Shown: positions 44,850 to 53,208 of the stretch, in pieces
Numbering within the stretch: position 1 is the stretch's first letter
Layout of the letters: the number at the start of each line of letters is the position of its first letter
From: Solitalea lacus
GTDB lineage: Bacteria > Bacteroidota > Bacteroidia > Sphingobacteriales > Sphingobacteriaceae
Length of the DNA: 64,000 nt
Assembly (NCBI RefSeq): GCF_022014595.1
Contig: NZ_CP091740.1
Coordinates: 744,001 to 808,000 of the forward strand
Direction: 5' to 3'
Made by a program: the position numbers and the translations under genes
The notes under the pieces: generated by a model
The model's input: the letters and a program-made list of their open reading frames with translations, nothing else
Database searches by the model: none
What the model was told of the DNA's origin: nothing

Positions 44850-45416
44850 TTGAAAAGAGCGAGGCTGATAGTAATGATTGGTGCCGGAATGGCATTTACT
44901 GCTTGCGAGAATGATCTTGCCAAAGTAAATGCTATTTCTGCAAAGATTACGGAAAAATCAGTCGAGACCAGCAAGGGTGTGGAGATGATTTACTCAGACT
45001 CGGCCAAGGTGAAGGCACGACTTACTACTCCTTTGCTTTTACAATACAAAACAGAAAAACCATACGACGAAATGCCCAAAGGGTTGAAAGTAGAATTCTT
45101 TGCTCCCAATACCTCTCGTGTAGAAAGCACTATAACGGCCCGTTACGGAATAAGGCAGCCCAATGAGCGTAAAATTGAAGTGCGTGATAGTGTTGTGGTG
45201 GTCAATAGTAAAGGAGATAAACTTACCTCCGAAAGGTTGGTTTGGGATGAGGATAAACATATCATCTATTCTGATAAATTTGTAAAAATTATATCTCCTG
45301 ATAAGATTGTTCAGGGATACGGGTTTGAAGCCCCTGAAGATCTAAGTGTATACAAGTTTAAAAAATTAAGCGGCGAGGTTGATTTAAAGCAGCCAACAGT
45401 GCCGCAACAGCCTTAA
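44850..45416 (+). CDS. lptC: LPS-export protein LptC, lipoprotein form
   Basis: 188 residues. The LptC beta-jellyroll is recognised from TEKSVETSKGVEMIYSDSAK, the EKPYDEMPKGLKVEFF strand and YSDKFVKIISPDKIVQGYGF. LptC passes lipopolysaccharide from LptBFG to the periplasmic bridge. The N-terminus has a lipobox, MAFTAC with Cys19, in place of the membrane helix of E. coli LptC, as common in Bacteroidota. The start codon is TTG; an ATG inside (codon 9) would cut the signal. Follows the OMP gene by 17 bases. Confidence 0.88.
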   Translation: MKRARLIVMIGAGMAFTACENDLAKVNAISAKITEKSVETSKGVEMIYSDSAKVKARLTTPLLLQYKTEKPYDEMPKGLKVEFFAPNTSRVESTITARYGIRQPNERKIEVRDSVVVVNSKGDKLTSERLVWDEDKHIIYSDKFVKIISPDKIVQGYGFEAPEDLSVYKFKKLSGEVDLKQPTVPQQP

Positions 45417-45582
45417 TTTGCTATCCTATTTTTACCCCTAGTTGCTTTTATAGCTGAATAAAGCATTGATTCTAATACTCTTCTATTCGTGTAACTACTT
45501 TCAAAAAAAAATTCCTAGATTAAAAAAATTTGTATCTTGCGCACCTAAAAACTAAAAGCGTAACTATAAAAGTAGAAGAATT

Positions 45583-47691
45583 ATGTTGATGAATTTCTTA
45601 CGCGAGCGTGCAGGATTTATTATTATCGGGTTTATCGGACTCGCGATTGTGGCCTTCATTGTGAGTGATATGTTTAAAGCCTCAAGTCCTTTTTTACAAG
45701 ATGGACGCAATAAAGTAGGTGTTATTGCTGGTGAAGATGTTTCTTACCAAGATTTTAATGGTAAGGTTGAACAAAACATGGAAGCCATGAAGCAGCAAAT
45801 GGGCGGTAATGTTCCTCCTCAAATGGCTGGCTATGCGCAAGAACAAGCCTGGAATCAAATGGTTCAGGAAATTGTTTTCAAAAAGCAAACTGAAAAAACA
45901 GGAATTACTGTTGGTGGTGAAGAATTGTTCGATCTAATCCAAGGTAAAAATCCTGATCCTCAAATTCGCAGAATCTTTGCCAACCCGCAGACTGGTGAGT
46001 TTGACCCAAAATCTGTTGTTACTTTCCTTAAAAATATGGAAACTAACGATCCTACCGGCGCTACCAAGAAGCAATGGTTAGATTTTGAGAAAAACCTGCA
46101 AAGCAACCGTGCTATCCAGAAATACATCAACATGGTGAGTGGTGCGATGTACGCTACTTCATTAGAATTGACTCAACTTAATGCTGCTAATACAAAATTG
46201 GCTAATGCTCGTTTAGTTGCAGTGCCTTATTCAACTGTTCCTGATGCAGAAATTAAAGTTGAAGACAGCGAGATCGAGAAATACTACAACGATAACAAAT
46301 ACAAATACAAACAAAAGCAAGATCAGCGTACAATTGAGTACGTTGTAATGGATGTTGTGCCTTCAAAAGAAGATTCATTGGCAGCTCAAAAAGACATTGA
46401 CAAGGTTGCTGCTGACTTCAGAACTTCTACTCAGGACTCATTGTTTTATATGGCTAACGCTGATACCAAAATGCCTTTAACTTTCATGAAAAAGGCACAA
46501 TTGGACGCTAAATTAGATACAGCGTTATTTAATGCTGCAGTAGGAACTGTATATGGACCTTATTTTGAAAACGGTGCATATAAAGTGGCCAAATTATTAG
46601 GTGTTAAAAATGTGCCTGATTCGGTAAAAGCTCGTCATATTCTAATTGGTGCACAAAAAGGCGGTTTAACGCCAGCTGGTGCAGCTAAAGCTGATAGCTT
46701 GAAAAAATTAGTTCAAAGTGGTAAAGCTTCATTTGCTGATTTAGCTAAAGCCAACTCTGATGACCCAGGATCGGGTGCTAAGGGTGGCGATTTAGGTTAT
46801 TTTGGTCGTAACATGATGGTTCCTCAGTTTGAACAGGCTGCATTTAATGGAAAGCCAGGTGACTTAGTGGTTGTTCAAACTCAATTCGGAACACACTTAA
46901 TTGAAGTTCAGGATCAGAAAAACGTTTCAAAAGCAGTTCAAGTTGCCGTAGTTGATCGTGTTTTCACTCCGAGTCAAAGCTCACGTCAAACTGCTTTTGC
47001 TAAAGCAAATAGCTTTGTTGCAGGAATTAAAGAGGCTAAGAGCTTTACTGAGGCTGCCGAAAAAGCGAAACTTGCTAAACGCATTTCAGATAACTTAAAT
47101 GCAACAGGTTCAGAAATTCCAGGTTTAGAGTCATCAAGAGAGATTACTCGTTGGGCATTTAATGCTGAGCAAAACGATGTTTCGAATGTTTTTGAAACCG
47201 GCGATAAGTATGTTGTTGCTCACTTAATTCAAATCAGAAATAAAGGATATGTGCCTTTAGAGTACGTAAAATCAGAGATTGAGATTGCTGTTCGTCAACA
47301 GAAAAAAGCTGAGAAATTAACAGAAAAAGTTAAAGGTGCAATTGCGGGAGCAGCTTCAATTGATGCTGTGGCTCAAAAGCTAGGAGCTCCTGTTCAGCCA
47401 TTACAAGGTGTTAGCTTTGGAAATCCAGTTCTTGAAGGAGCAGGAATGGAGCCGAAATTATACGGATCGATTTTCGGTTCTCAAGCCGGTAAAATTGGTA
47501 AACCTGTTGTTGGCGAGAAATCAGTTTATGCGTTTGTTGTTGATAGCTTTACCAATCCAACTCCAATTGCTGACATTAAAACATTCCGTCGTTCGGTAGA
47601 AATGATGCAAAAACAAGCTTCTGCTGCCGGAACTTTTGAGGCTTTACAAGACAAAGCTAAAATTGTTGATAACCGCGGAAAATTCTATTAG
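45583..47691 (+). CDS. PpiD/SurA-type periplasmic foldase
   Basis: 702 residues anchored by one N-terminal membrane helix (FIIIGFIGLAIVAFIVSDMF). A SurA_N chaperone region follows (about 40-200), then a parvulin domain (about 345-445; VKARHILIGAQKGG, then SDDPGSGAKGGDLGYFGRN and FGTHLIEVQ), then a further C-terminal chaperone-like region. It helps outer-membrane protein folding near the Sec exit. It lies just after lptC, as in related genomes. A strong terminator follows. Confidence 0.92.
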   Translation: MLMNFLRERAGFIIIGFIGLAIVAFIVSDMFKASSPFLQDGRNKVGVIAGEDVSYQDFNGKVEQNMEAMKQQMGGNVPPQMAGYAQEQAWNQMVQEIVFKKQTEKTGITVGGEELFDLIQGKNPDPQIRRIFANPQTGEFDPKSVVTFLKNMETNDPTGATKKQWLDFEKNLQSNRAIQKYINMVSGAMYATSLELTQLNAANTKLANARLVAVPYSTVPDAEIKVEDSEIEKYYNDNKYKYKQKQDQRTIEYVVMDVVPSKEDSLAAQKDIDKVAADFRTSTQDSLFYMANADTKMPLTFMKKAQLDAKLDTALFNAAVGTVYGPYFENGAYKVAKLLGVKNVPDSVKARHILIGAQKGGLTPAGAAKADSLKKLVQSGKASFADLAKANSDDPGSGAKGGDLGYFGRNMMVPQFEQAAFNGKPGDLVVVQTQFGTHLIEVQDQKNVSKAVQVAVVDRVFTPSQSSRQTAFAKANSFVAGIKEAKSFTEAAEKAKLAKRISDNLNATGSEIPGLESSREITRWAFNAEQNDVSNVFETGDKYVVAHLIQIRNKGYVPLEYVKSEIEIAVRQQKKAEKLTEKVKGAIAGAASIDAVAQKLGAPVQPLQGVSFGNPVLEGAGMEPKLYGSIFGSQAGKIGKPVVGEKSVYAFVVDSFTNPTPIADIKTFRRSVEMMQKQASAAGTFEALQDKAKIVDNRGKFY

Positions 47692-47710
47692 GATAAATAA
47701 TCATCAACAT

Positions 47711-47742
47711 AAAAAAGCGTTCCAATTCGGAACGCTTTTTTT
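47711..47742 (+). terminator. Intrinsic terminator of the PpiD-type gene
   Basis: 13-bp stem aaaaaagcgttcc (47711-47723) and ggaacgctttttt (47729-47741), 5-base loop, continuing into a T-rich run. Confidence 0.88.
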
Positions 47743-47792
47743 GTTTTTTAGCTTTTTAGAATTGAAGTAAAACAAGATCGATCAGATTTAGT

Positions 47793-47800
47793 TATTTTTG
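47793..47800 (+). promoter_or_regulatory. -7 element TATTTTTG of the DUF2480 gene
   Basis: Exact TAnnTTTG, 42 bases before the ATG and behind the preceding terminator; a TTG occurs at 47762-47764 but with a 28-bp spacer, longer than usual. Confidence 0.45.
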
Positions 47801-47842
47801 TAATTAGTTTAATTTAAATCAGATATACCTTTAGTTCAGCAT

Positions 47843-48358
47843 ATGGAAATACAGGAACACATCGTTAATAAAGTTGCAAGCAGTGGTTTGATCAGTTTTG
47901 ATCTTTCGGCGTATTATCATAATGGAGAACGCATTGAATATGATATAAAAGAAAACTTGTTTCATGGGTTAATACTAAGGGAAAAGGATTTTAGAGAGTT
48001 TGTAAAAGATCATGACTGGGCACAATATGAAGGCAAGAACGTAGCAATCATCTGTTCCGCTGATGCTATTGTGCCTACGTGGGCCTATATGTTGTTGGCA
48101 ACAAAATTGGAGCCGTTTGTAAATCGTTTAGTGTTTGGCAACCTTGAGGTGTTAGAAACCGTCTTGTTTAGAGACGCATTAACAAAAATTGATCTAGAAC
48201 AGTACCGTGATCAACGTGTTGTAGTGAAAGGTTGTGGTGATATTCCGGTTCCTGTTTCGGCCTATGTTGAAATTTCGGCATTACTTCGTCCGATAGTTAA
48301 AAGCATTATGTACGGAGAACCTTGTTCGACAGTTCCCTTGTACAAAAGGAAAGACTAA
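47843..48358 (+). CDS. DUF2480-family protein
   Basis: 171 residues, soluble. Family pattern: IVNKVASSGLISFDLSAYYH at the start, LILREKDFREFVKDHDWAQY, IICSADAIVPTWAYMLLATK, and a C-terminal GCGDIPVPVSAYVEISALLR. The family is nearly confined to Bacteroidota and uncharacterised. The two similar alternations (IVPTWAYMLLATKLEPFV and IPVPVSAYVEISALLRPIV) suggest an internal structural repeat. Confidence 0.85.
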   Translation: MEIQEHIVNKVASSGLISFDLSAYYHNGERIEYDIKENLFHGLILREKDFREFVKDHDWAQYEGKNVAIICSADAIVPTWAYMLLATKLEPFVNRLVFGNLEVLETVLFRDALTKIDLEQYRDQRVVVKGCGDIPVPVSAYVEISALLRPIVKSIMYGEPCSTVPLYKRKD

Positions 48359-48458
48359 ATTTGGTTAGTACGTTTGGTGAGTAAATTTATTTTATAGCAG
48401 CATTGCGAGAATCTTTACAATCGTTTAACTTGCCGCATGCTGCCTTTAAAACAGGAAT

Positions 48459-49271
48459 ATGAAAACTAAGCATTTTATCCTTTTTATTTTAACTCTTGTT
48501 GTATTACCCTTAGATGTTTTGCTGGCACAGGGGAAGTATGACCTTATCCCTCCTCCTTTTCAGGTAGGCGAAGAACTTAATTACAGGTTTAAGTATGGTT
48601 TTTTGAATTGTGCCGAAGGGGTAATGAGGGTAGAAGAATCCTCAAAAGAATTTAATAGTGTGAAGCCTTTTCGTTTAATAGCTAAAGGTGAAACTAAAAG
48701 TGCGGTTGCATTAATAACCAAGGTGCGTAATCGTTACGATTCTTATATAAATCCAGCAACGTTAAAGCCTTTTTTATTTACTGAGAGTGTTCGTGAAGGT
48801 ACTTACAAAAGAGACAGCTACGCAAGTTTTGACCGGAAAAACAAAGTAGTCAATTCTAATAAAGGCTCTTTCCCTATTAGTGATAATACCCTTGATGTAC
48901 TTTCCATACTTTATTATGCGCGTGCATTAGATTTGAATCAATTTTCAAAAGGCTCTAAGATTACTATTGATTTTTTTCTTGACGATCAAACTTATCCAAT
49001 TGCCATTACTTATTTGGGAAATGAATATATAAAAACACCGTTCGGAAAGGTGGAATGCATGAAATTCTCTCCAGACGTAGCGGAGGGGCGCGTATTTCGG
49101 AAGAATAGTAAAATATATTTGTGGGTAACTAATGATGCCAATCGTGTTCCTGTTCGTGCAGAGGTTGAAATTTTAATCGGATCCCTTCGTCTGGATCTAA
49201 TTGGATTTAAAAATCTTAAATATCCTGTAGGCTACACCGGTACTGCAGATACAGATAGAGCAGGCCGCTAA
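48459..49271 (+). CDS. DUF3108-family secreted protein
   Basis: 270 residues with a signal peptide ending at VLLAQG (about 24). The DUF3108 pattern is visible: FQVGEELNYRFKYGFLNCAE at the start of the mature part, SVREGTYKRDSYASFDRKNK and LSILYYARALDLNQFSKGSK, then KVECMKFSPDVAEGRVFRKN. Predicted periplasmic beta-rich protein of unknown role. It follows the DUF2480 gene by 100 bases. Confidence 0.87.
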   Translation: MKTKHFILFILTLVVLPLDVLLAQGKYDLIPPPFQVGEELNYRFKYGFLNCAEGVMRVEESSKEFNSVKPFRLIAKGETKSAVALITKVRNRYDSYINPATLKPFLFTESVREGTYKRDSYASFDRKNKVVNSNKGSFPISDNTLDVLSILYYARALDLNQFSKGSKITIDFFLDDQTYPIAITYLGNEYIKTPFGKVECMKFSPDVAEGRVFRKNSKIYLWVTNDANRVPVRAEVEILIGSLRLDLIGFKNLKYPVGYTGTADTDRAGR

Positions 49272-49328
49272 ATTATTCATTATCATTCTATATATCGGTA
49301 ATTTTCAGGCATCAATAAAATATTTAAG

Positions 49329-49336
49329 TAACTTTG
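49329..49336 (+). promoter_or_regulatory. -7 element TAACTTTG of the DUF3109 gene
   Basis: Exact TAnnTTTG, 60 bases before the ATG at 49397. No good TTG at -33; TTTTC lies at the right place. Confidence 0.4.
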
Positions 49337-49396
49337 CCCTTTAATTGACTTTTACAGGTTGATTAAAGGGTTTTATTATAATTAGATATTCAGACG

Positions 49397-49960
49397 ATGA
49401 TTTTGGTAGAGAACTCCCTGGTGCATGAAGATTTAATAAAGGAAGAATTTGTTTGTAATCTTAACCGCTGTAAAGGAGCATGTTGTGTGATGGGGAATTC
49501 GGGTGCCCCTTTAGAAGAGGAGGAGTTGAAGATTTTGGAAGAAATCTACCCAAAGGTAAAGCCTTATCTGACGGAAAAGGGAATTGCCGCCATTGAAAAG
49601 GATGGTGTTTATGTAAAAGACTTTGAGGATGATTATACAACAACCTGTGTTGATGGAGACAAAGAATGTGCTTATACCATTTTTGAAAATGGCATAGCCT
49701 TTTGCGGAATTGAGAAGGCTCATCGTGAAGGTATAATCGAATTTAAAAAGCCTATTTCTTGCCATTTATACCCTATTAGGATTACTAAGTATCCAGAGTT
49801 TGAGGTTTTGAATTACGACCGGTGGCATATTTGTGCTGCAGCATGCGAACACGGCAAGGCTCTCAAGGTCCCTGTTTATCAATTTCTAAAAGATCCCCTG
49901 ATTCGCAAGTATGGCCAGCAGTGGTTTAAAGAATTGGAAGAGCAGGTTGCTGCTATGTAG
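49397..49960 (+). CDS. DUF3109-family cysteine-rich protein
   Basis: 187 residues, soluble. Cysteines are clustered as in YkgJ-type metal or cluster-binding proteins: CNLNRCKGACCVMG near the start, then CVDGDKEC, FCGIEKAHREG, SCHLYPIRI and HICAAACEHG. The family is common in Bacteroidota, and its function is not known; an iron-sulphur or zinc site is inferred from the spacing. It precedes the glycan cluster by 99 bases but has no evident link to it. Confidence 0.86.
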   Translation: MILVENSLVHEDLIKEEFVCNLNRCKGACCVMGNSGAPLEEEELKILEEIYPKVKPYLTEKGIAAIEKDGVYVKDFEDDYTTTCVDGDKECAYTIFENGIAFCGIEKAHREGIIEFKKPISCHLYPIRITKYPEFEVLNYDRWHICAAACEHGKALKVPVYQFLKDPLIRKYGQQWFKELEEQVAAM

Positions 49961-50059
49961 CACATTCTTAATAAATTTTCATAAATTCGCCGCGAAAATT
50001 GCCTGTCCTTAACTGAAATAGAACAAGTAATTATTTAACATCAAGTAAACTTACAGTAC

Positions 50060-50938
50060 GTGAAAGGAATTATTCTCGCAGGCGGTTCAGGAACTCGATT
50101 GCACCCGCTTACTTTGGCTATGAGCAAGCAGTTAATGCCTGTTTATGACAAACCTATGATTTATTATCCGCTTTCAACTTTAATGTTGGCAGGTATAAAG
50201 GAAATCTTAATTATCTCTACTCCACATGATTTACCTCATTTTGAAAGATTACTTGGAAACGGAGAATCATTAGGCTGTAAGTTCACATATAAGGTACAGG
50301 AGCAGCCAAATGGCCTGGCACAAGCTTTTGTTATTGGGGAAGAGTTTATTGGAGATGATGACGTGGCTCTAATCCTAGGAGATAATATCTTTTTTGCAGA
50401 TGGATTAGCGGAGCTGCTCCAGACTTGTAATAAACCGGATGGCGGAATTGTATTTGCCTATCATGTTTCTGATCCTGAGCGTTACGGAGTGGTTGAATTT
50501 GATGCTGATCATAACGTTATATCGATCGAGGAAAAGCCTAAACACCCTAAATCGAATTTTGCAGTGCCTGGATTGTATTTCTACAATAACGAAGTTGTAA
50601 AGATTGCAAATGAAATTAAACCGTCGGCGCGTGGAGAGTACGAAATTACAGATGTAAATAATGTATATCTGCAAAAGGGTAAGCTTAAGGTAAGAACCCT
50701 CCATAGAGGAACAGCTTGGCTTGATACAGGTACTTTTGCCTCATTGATGCAAGCAGGTCAATTTGTACAGGTTATTGAAGAGCGTCAGGGCTTAAAAATC
50801 GGTTGCATTGAAGAGGTGGCATACCGAATGGGCTTTATCAATGCTGAGCAGCTAAATAAAATTGCTGAACCATTAAAGAAAAGTGGTTATGGTACTTATT
50901 TGCATAATTTGTTAAATCAACAAGAAGTTTACTTATAG
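50060..50938 (+). CDS. rfbA: Glucose-1-phosphate thymidylyltransferase
   Basis: 292-residue enzyme of dTDP-rhamnose and related sugar synthesis. The nucleotide loop [20 protein letters not shown] is intact, followed by [12 protein letters not shown] and the sugar site [17 protein letters not shown] with [10 protein letters not shown] and RGTAWLDTG. Start is GTG (MKGIILAGG is the usual beginning). First gene of the glycan cluster; the rest of the rhamnose genes (rfbB, C, D) are not in this window. Confidence 0.95.
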   Translation: MKGIILAGGSGTRLHPLTLAMSKQLMPVYDKPMIYYPLSTLMLAGIKEILIISTPHDLPHFERLLGNGESLGCKFTYKVQEQPNGLAQAFVIGEEFIGDDDVALILGDNIFFADGLAELLQTCNKPDGGIVFAYHVSDPERYGVVEFDADHNVISIEEKPKHPKSNFAVPGLYFYNNEVVKIANEIKPSARGEYEITDVNNVYLQKGKLKVRTLHRGTAWLDTGTFASLMQAGQFVQVIEERQGLKIGCIEEVAYRMGFINAEQLNKIAEPLKKSGYGTYLHNLLNQQEVYL

Positions 50939-51011
50939 TCAAGTAATAGATACAGGAAGGGGAACAAAACGATTGTATCCGCATAAGAACCTTTAAAAGT
51001 CAATTATACAC

Positions 51012-51989
51012 ATGAAACATATTAGCCAGGAATTAAAGCAGTTTTCGAAGCAAATTAAATTCGCACTTGATAATTACAAACCACATGGTATCGATAAAAG
51101 CAAATTATCTAACATAATAATCTGCGGTATGGGTGGTTCTGGAATTGCAGGTCGTATCGTTAAAGGGTATTTCAATGATAAAATTGACCTGCCTGTTGAA
51201 GTGGTTAATGATTATAACTTACCTCGTTATGTAGGTTCGAAAACACTGGCAATTTTCTGTTCATATTCTGGTAATACCGAAGAAACTATTGCTGCATATA
51301 AAGTTGCACAAGAAAAAGGTTGTCAGATAATTGTCATTACCTGTGGGGGTGAATTGCAAAAAATGGCTGAACATTATGGTCATTTAGTGTATAATGTAGA
51401 AGGAGGACTTCAGCCTCGTATGGCTTTGGGTAGCCCTTTGACTTATTTGTTCTTAGTGTTTTTTGATTTATTAGGTCAATATAAGAATGCCGATATTCAA
51501 AAAATTGCTGAGTTTGTAGTAAATAGCGATGATTACATTGTGCAAACTTCAGAAATTGTAGCTCGTTTTGAGCCTTCAATCAGAAGCAAGTTTGTAATCA
51601 TTACCGATACATTCTTTGAAGGGGTTGCAACACGTTTTGCTCAGCAAATTCAAGAAAATGCTAAGTTGGAAGCCTTTGTTCATGTTTTACCGGAGGCTAA
51701 TCATAATGTGATTGAAAGTTATTACAACAAGCCGGAAACCAACTTTATTTTCTTAAACAGCCGCAATAATCACCGTACTAACTTGCGTTTTGCTTTCGTT
51801 AAAGAATTGTTGAATAAGTTTGATGCTTCAATGATGGAATTATTAGTAAAAGATAATTCACTAAACACCTTATTCCACATTATTTATCAATTGGATTGGT
51901 TATCACTGCAAGTTGCAGATAAAACTGCTGCAGTTTCTAACCAAATAGCAAACATCAACGCGCTTAAAGATTTTTTAAGTAAACAATAA
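51012..51989 (+). CDS. Bifunctional phosphoglucose/phosphomannose isomerase
   Basis: 325 residues with two SIS domains. The PGI/PMI hallmarks are IICGMGGSGIAGRIV, FCSYSGNTEETIAAY, and a C-terminal LPEANHNVIES with the catalytic Glu/His region. It interconverts fructose-6-P with glucose-6-P and mannose-6-P, and so could feed both the rfbA (glucose-1-P) and the gmd (GDP-mannose) branches. It is placed between those two genes, which supports a dedicated supply role. Confidence 0.88.
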   Translation: MKHISQELKQFSKQIKFALDNYKPHGIDKSKLSNIIICGMGGSGIAGRIVKGYFNDKIDLPVEVVNDYNLPRYVGSKTLAIFCSYSGNTEETIAAYKVAQEKGCQIIVITCGGELQKMAEHYGHLVYNVEGGLQPRMALGSPLTYLFLVFFDLLGQYKNADIQKIAEFVVNSDDYIVQTSEIVARFEPSIRSKFVIITDTFFEGVATRFAQQIQENAKLEAFVHVLPEANHNVIESYYNKPETNFIFLNSRNNHRTNLRFAFVKELLNKFDASMMELLVKDNSLNTLFHIIYQLDWLSLQVADKTAAVSNQIANINALKDFLSKQ

Positions 51990-52052
51990 TCTATTGCGAG
52001 GAGTAAAGAGTAAAAATTTACGCCTCGTATTTCATTTATAATTTTTTTCATA

Positions 52053-53189
52053 TTGAAAACAGCCTTAATTACCGGGGTAACCGGACAGGATGGAGCTTAC
52101 TTAGCGGAATTTTTGCTAAAAAAGGGCTACTTCGTTCATGGTCTTAAGAGGCGAAGCTCGCTATTCAATACAGATCGTATTGATCACTTGTACCAAGATC
52201 CGCATGAAGAGAACTTGCATTTCAAACTGCATTATAGCGACCTGACTGACTCCACCAACCTTATTCGTATAATTCAGGAAACTCAACCTGACGAAATTTA
52301 CAATCTGGCAGCAATGAGCCACGTAAAGGTAAGTTTTGATACCCCTGAGTATACTGCTAATGCGGATGGATTGGGTACATTAAGGATTTTGGAAGCTGTT
52401 CGCTTGCTTGGATTAACTGAAAAAACAAGAGTTTACCAGGCTTCAACTTCAGAACTGTATGGCTTGGTACAGGCTGTTCCACAAAGTGAAACTACCCCGT
52501 TTTATCCACGTTCACCATATGCCGTAGCCAAACTTTATGGCTATTGGATTACGGTGAATTATCGTGAAGCCTATAAGATGTTCGCATGTAATGGCATTTT
52601 GTTTAATCACGAAAGCCCGATTAGAGGGGAAACTTTTGTTACTCGTAAAATTACCCGGGCAGCTGCCAAGATTGCCTTGGGATTGCAGGATAAGCTATAC
52701 TTAGGGAACTTAGATGCACAACGTGATTGGGGACATGCTAAAGATTATGTTGAGGCAATGTGGTTGATTTTACAACAAGAACAACCGGAAGATTATGTAA
52801 TTGCAACCGGTGTAACCACTCGCGTTCGTGACTTTGTTAAACTGGCATTTGCAGAGCTGGGAATTGAGTTGGAATTCAGCGGTAAAAATGAAAATGAGAA
52901 GGGAGTAATTATCGATGTAAATCAAGATCGCTTGAAAGAGCTTGGGATTGATAATTCAAACTTGCACTTAGGTACTACTGTAGTAAAAGTTGATCCTAAA
53001 TATTACCGCCCAACGGAGGTTGATTTGTTATTAGGCGATCCAACTAAAGCCAACGAAAAATTAGGATGGAAGCCTAAATACGATCTTCAGGGATTAGTAA
53101 CTGATATGGTACTGTCTGATCTTCATTTAATGAAGAAAGATAAGTATCTGGCTGATGGAGGATTTAAAACCCTGAATTATTTTGAATAG
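52053..53189 (+). CDS. gmd: GDP-mannose 4,6-dehydratase
   Basis: 378-residue SDR-family enzyme giving GDP-4-keto-6-deoxymannose, precursor of GDP-fucose, rhamnose or perosamine. [20 protein letters not shown] binds NADP; the catalytic Thr/Ser-Glu-Tyr-Lys set is in [10 protein letters not shown] and [30 protein letters not shown] is typical for GMD. Start is TTG ([10 protein letters not shown]). The following exporter gene overlaps it by 8 bases if the longer frame is used. No fucose synthase is seen, so the final sugar is unknown. Confidence 0.95.
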   Translation: MKTALITGVTGQDGAYLAEFLLKKGYFVHGLKRRSSLFNTDRIDHLYQDPHEENLHFKLHYSDLTDSTNLIRIIQETQPDEIYNLAAMSHVKVSFDTPEYTANADGLGTLRILEAVRLLGLTEKTRVYQASTSELYGLVQAVPQSETTPFYPRSPYAVAKLYGYWITVNYREAYKMFACNGILFNHESPIRGETFVTRKITRAAAKIALGLQDKLYLGNLDAQRDWGHAKDYVEAMWLILQQEQPEDYVIATGVTTRVRDFVKLAFAELGIELEFSGKNENEKGVIIDVNQDRLKELGIDNSNLHLGTTVVKVDPKYYRPTEVDLLLGDPTKANEKLGWKPKYDLQGLVTDMVLSDLHLMKKDKYLADGGFKTLNYFE

Positions 53190-53208
53190 ACAATTTTACC
53201 GAACCTGT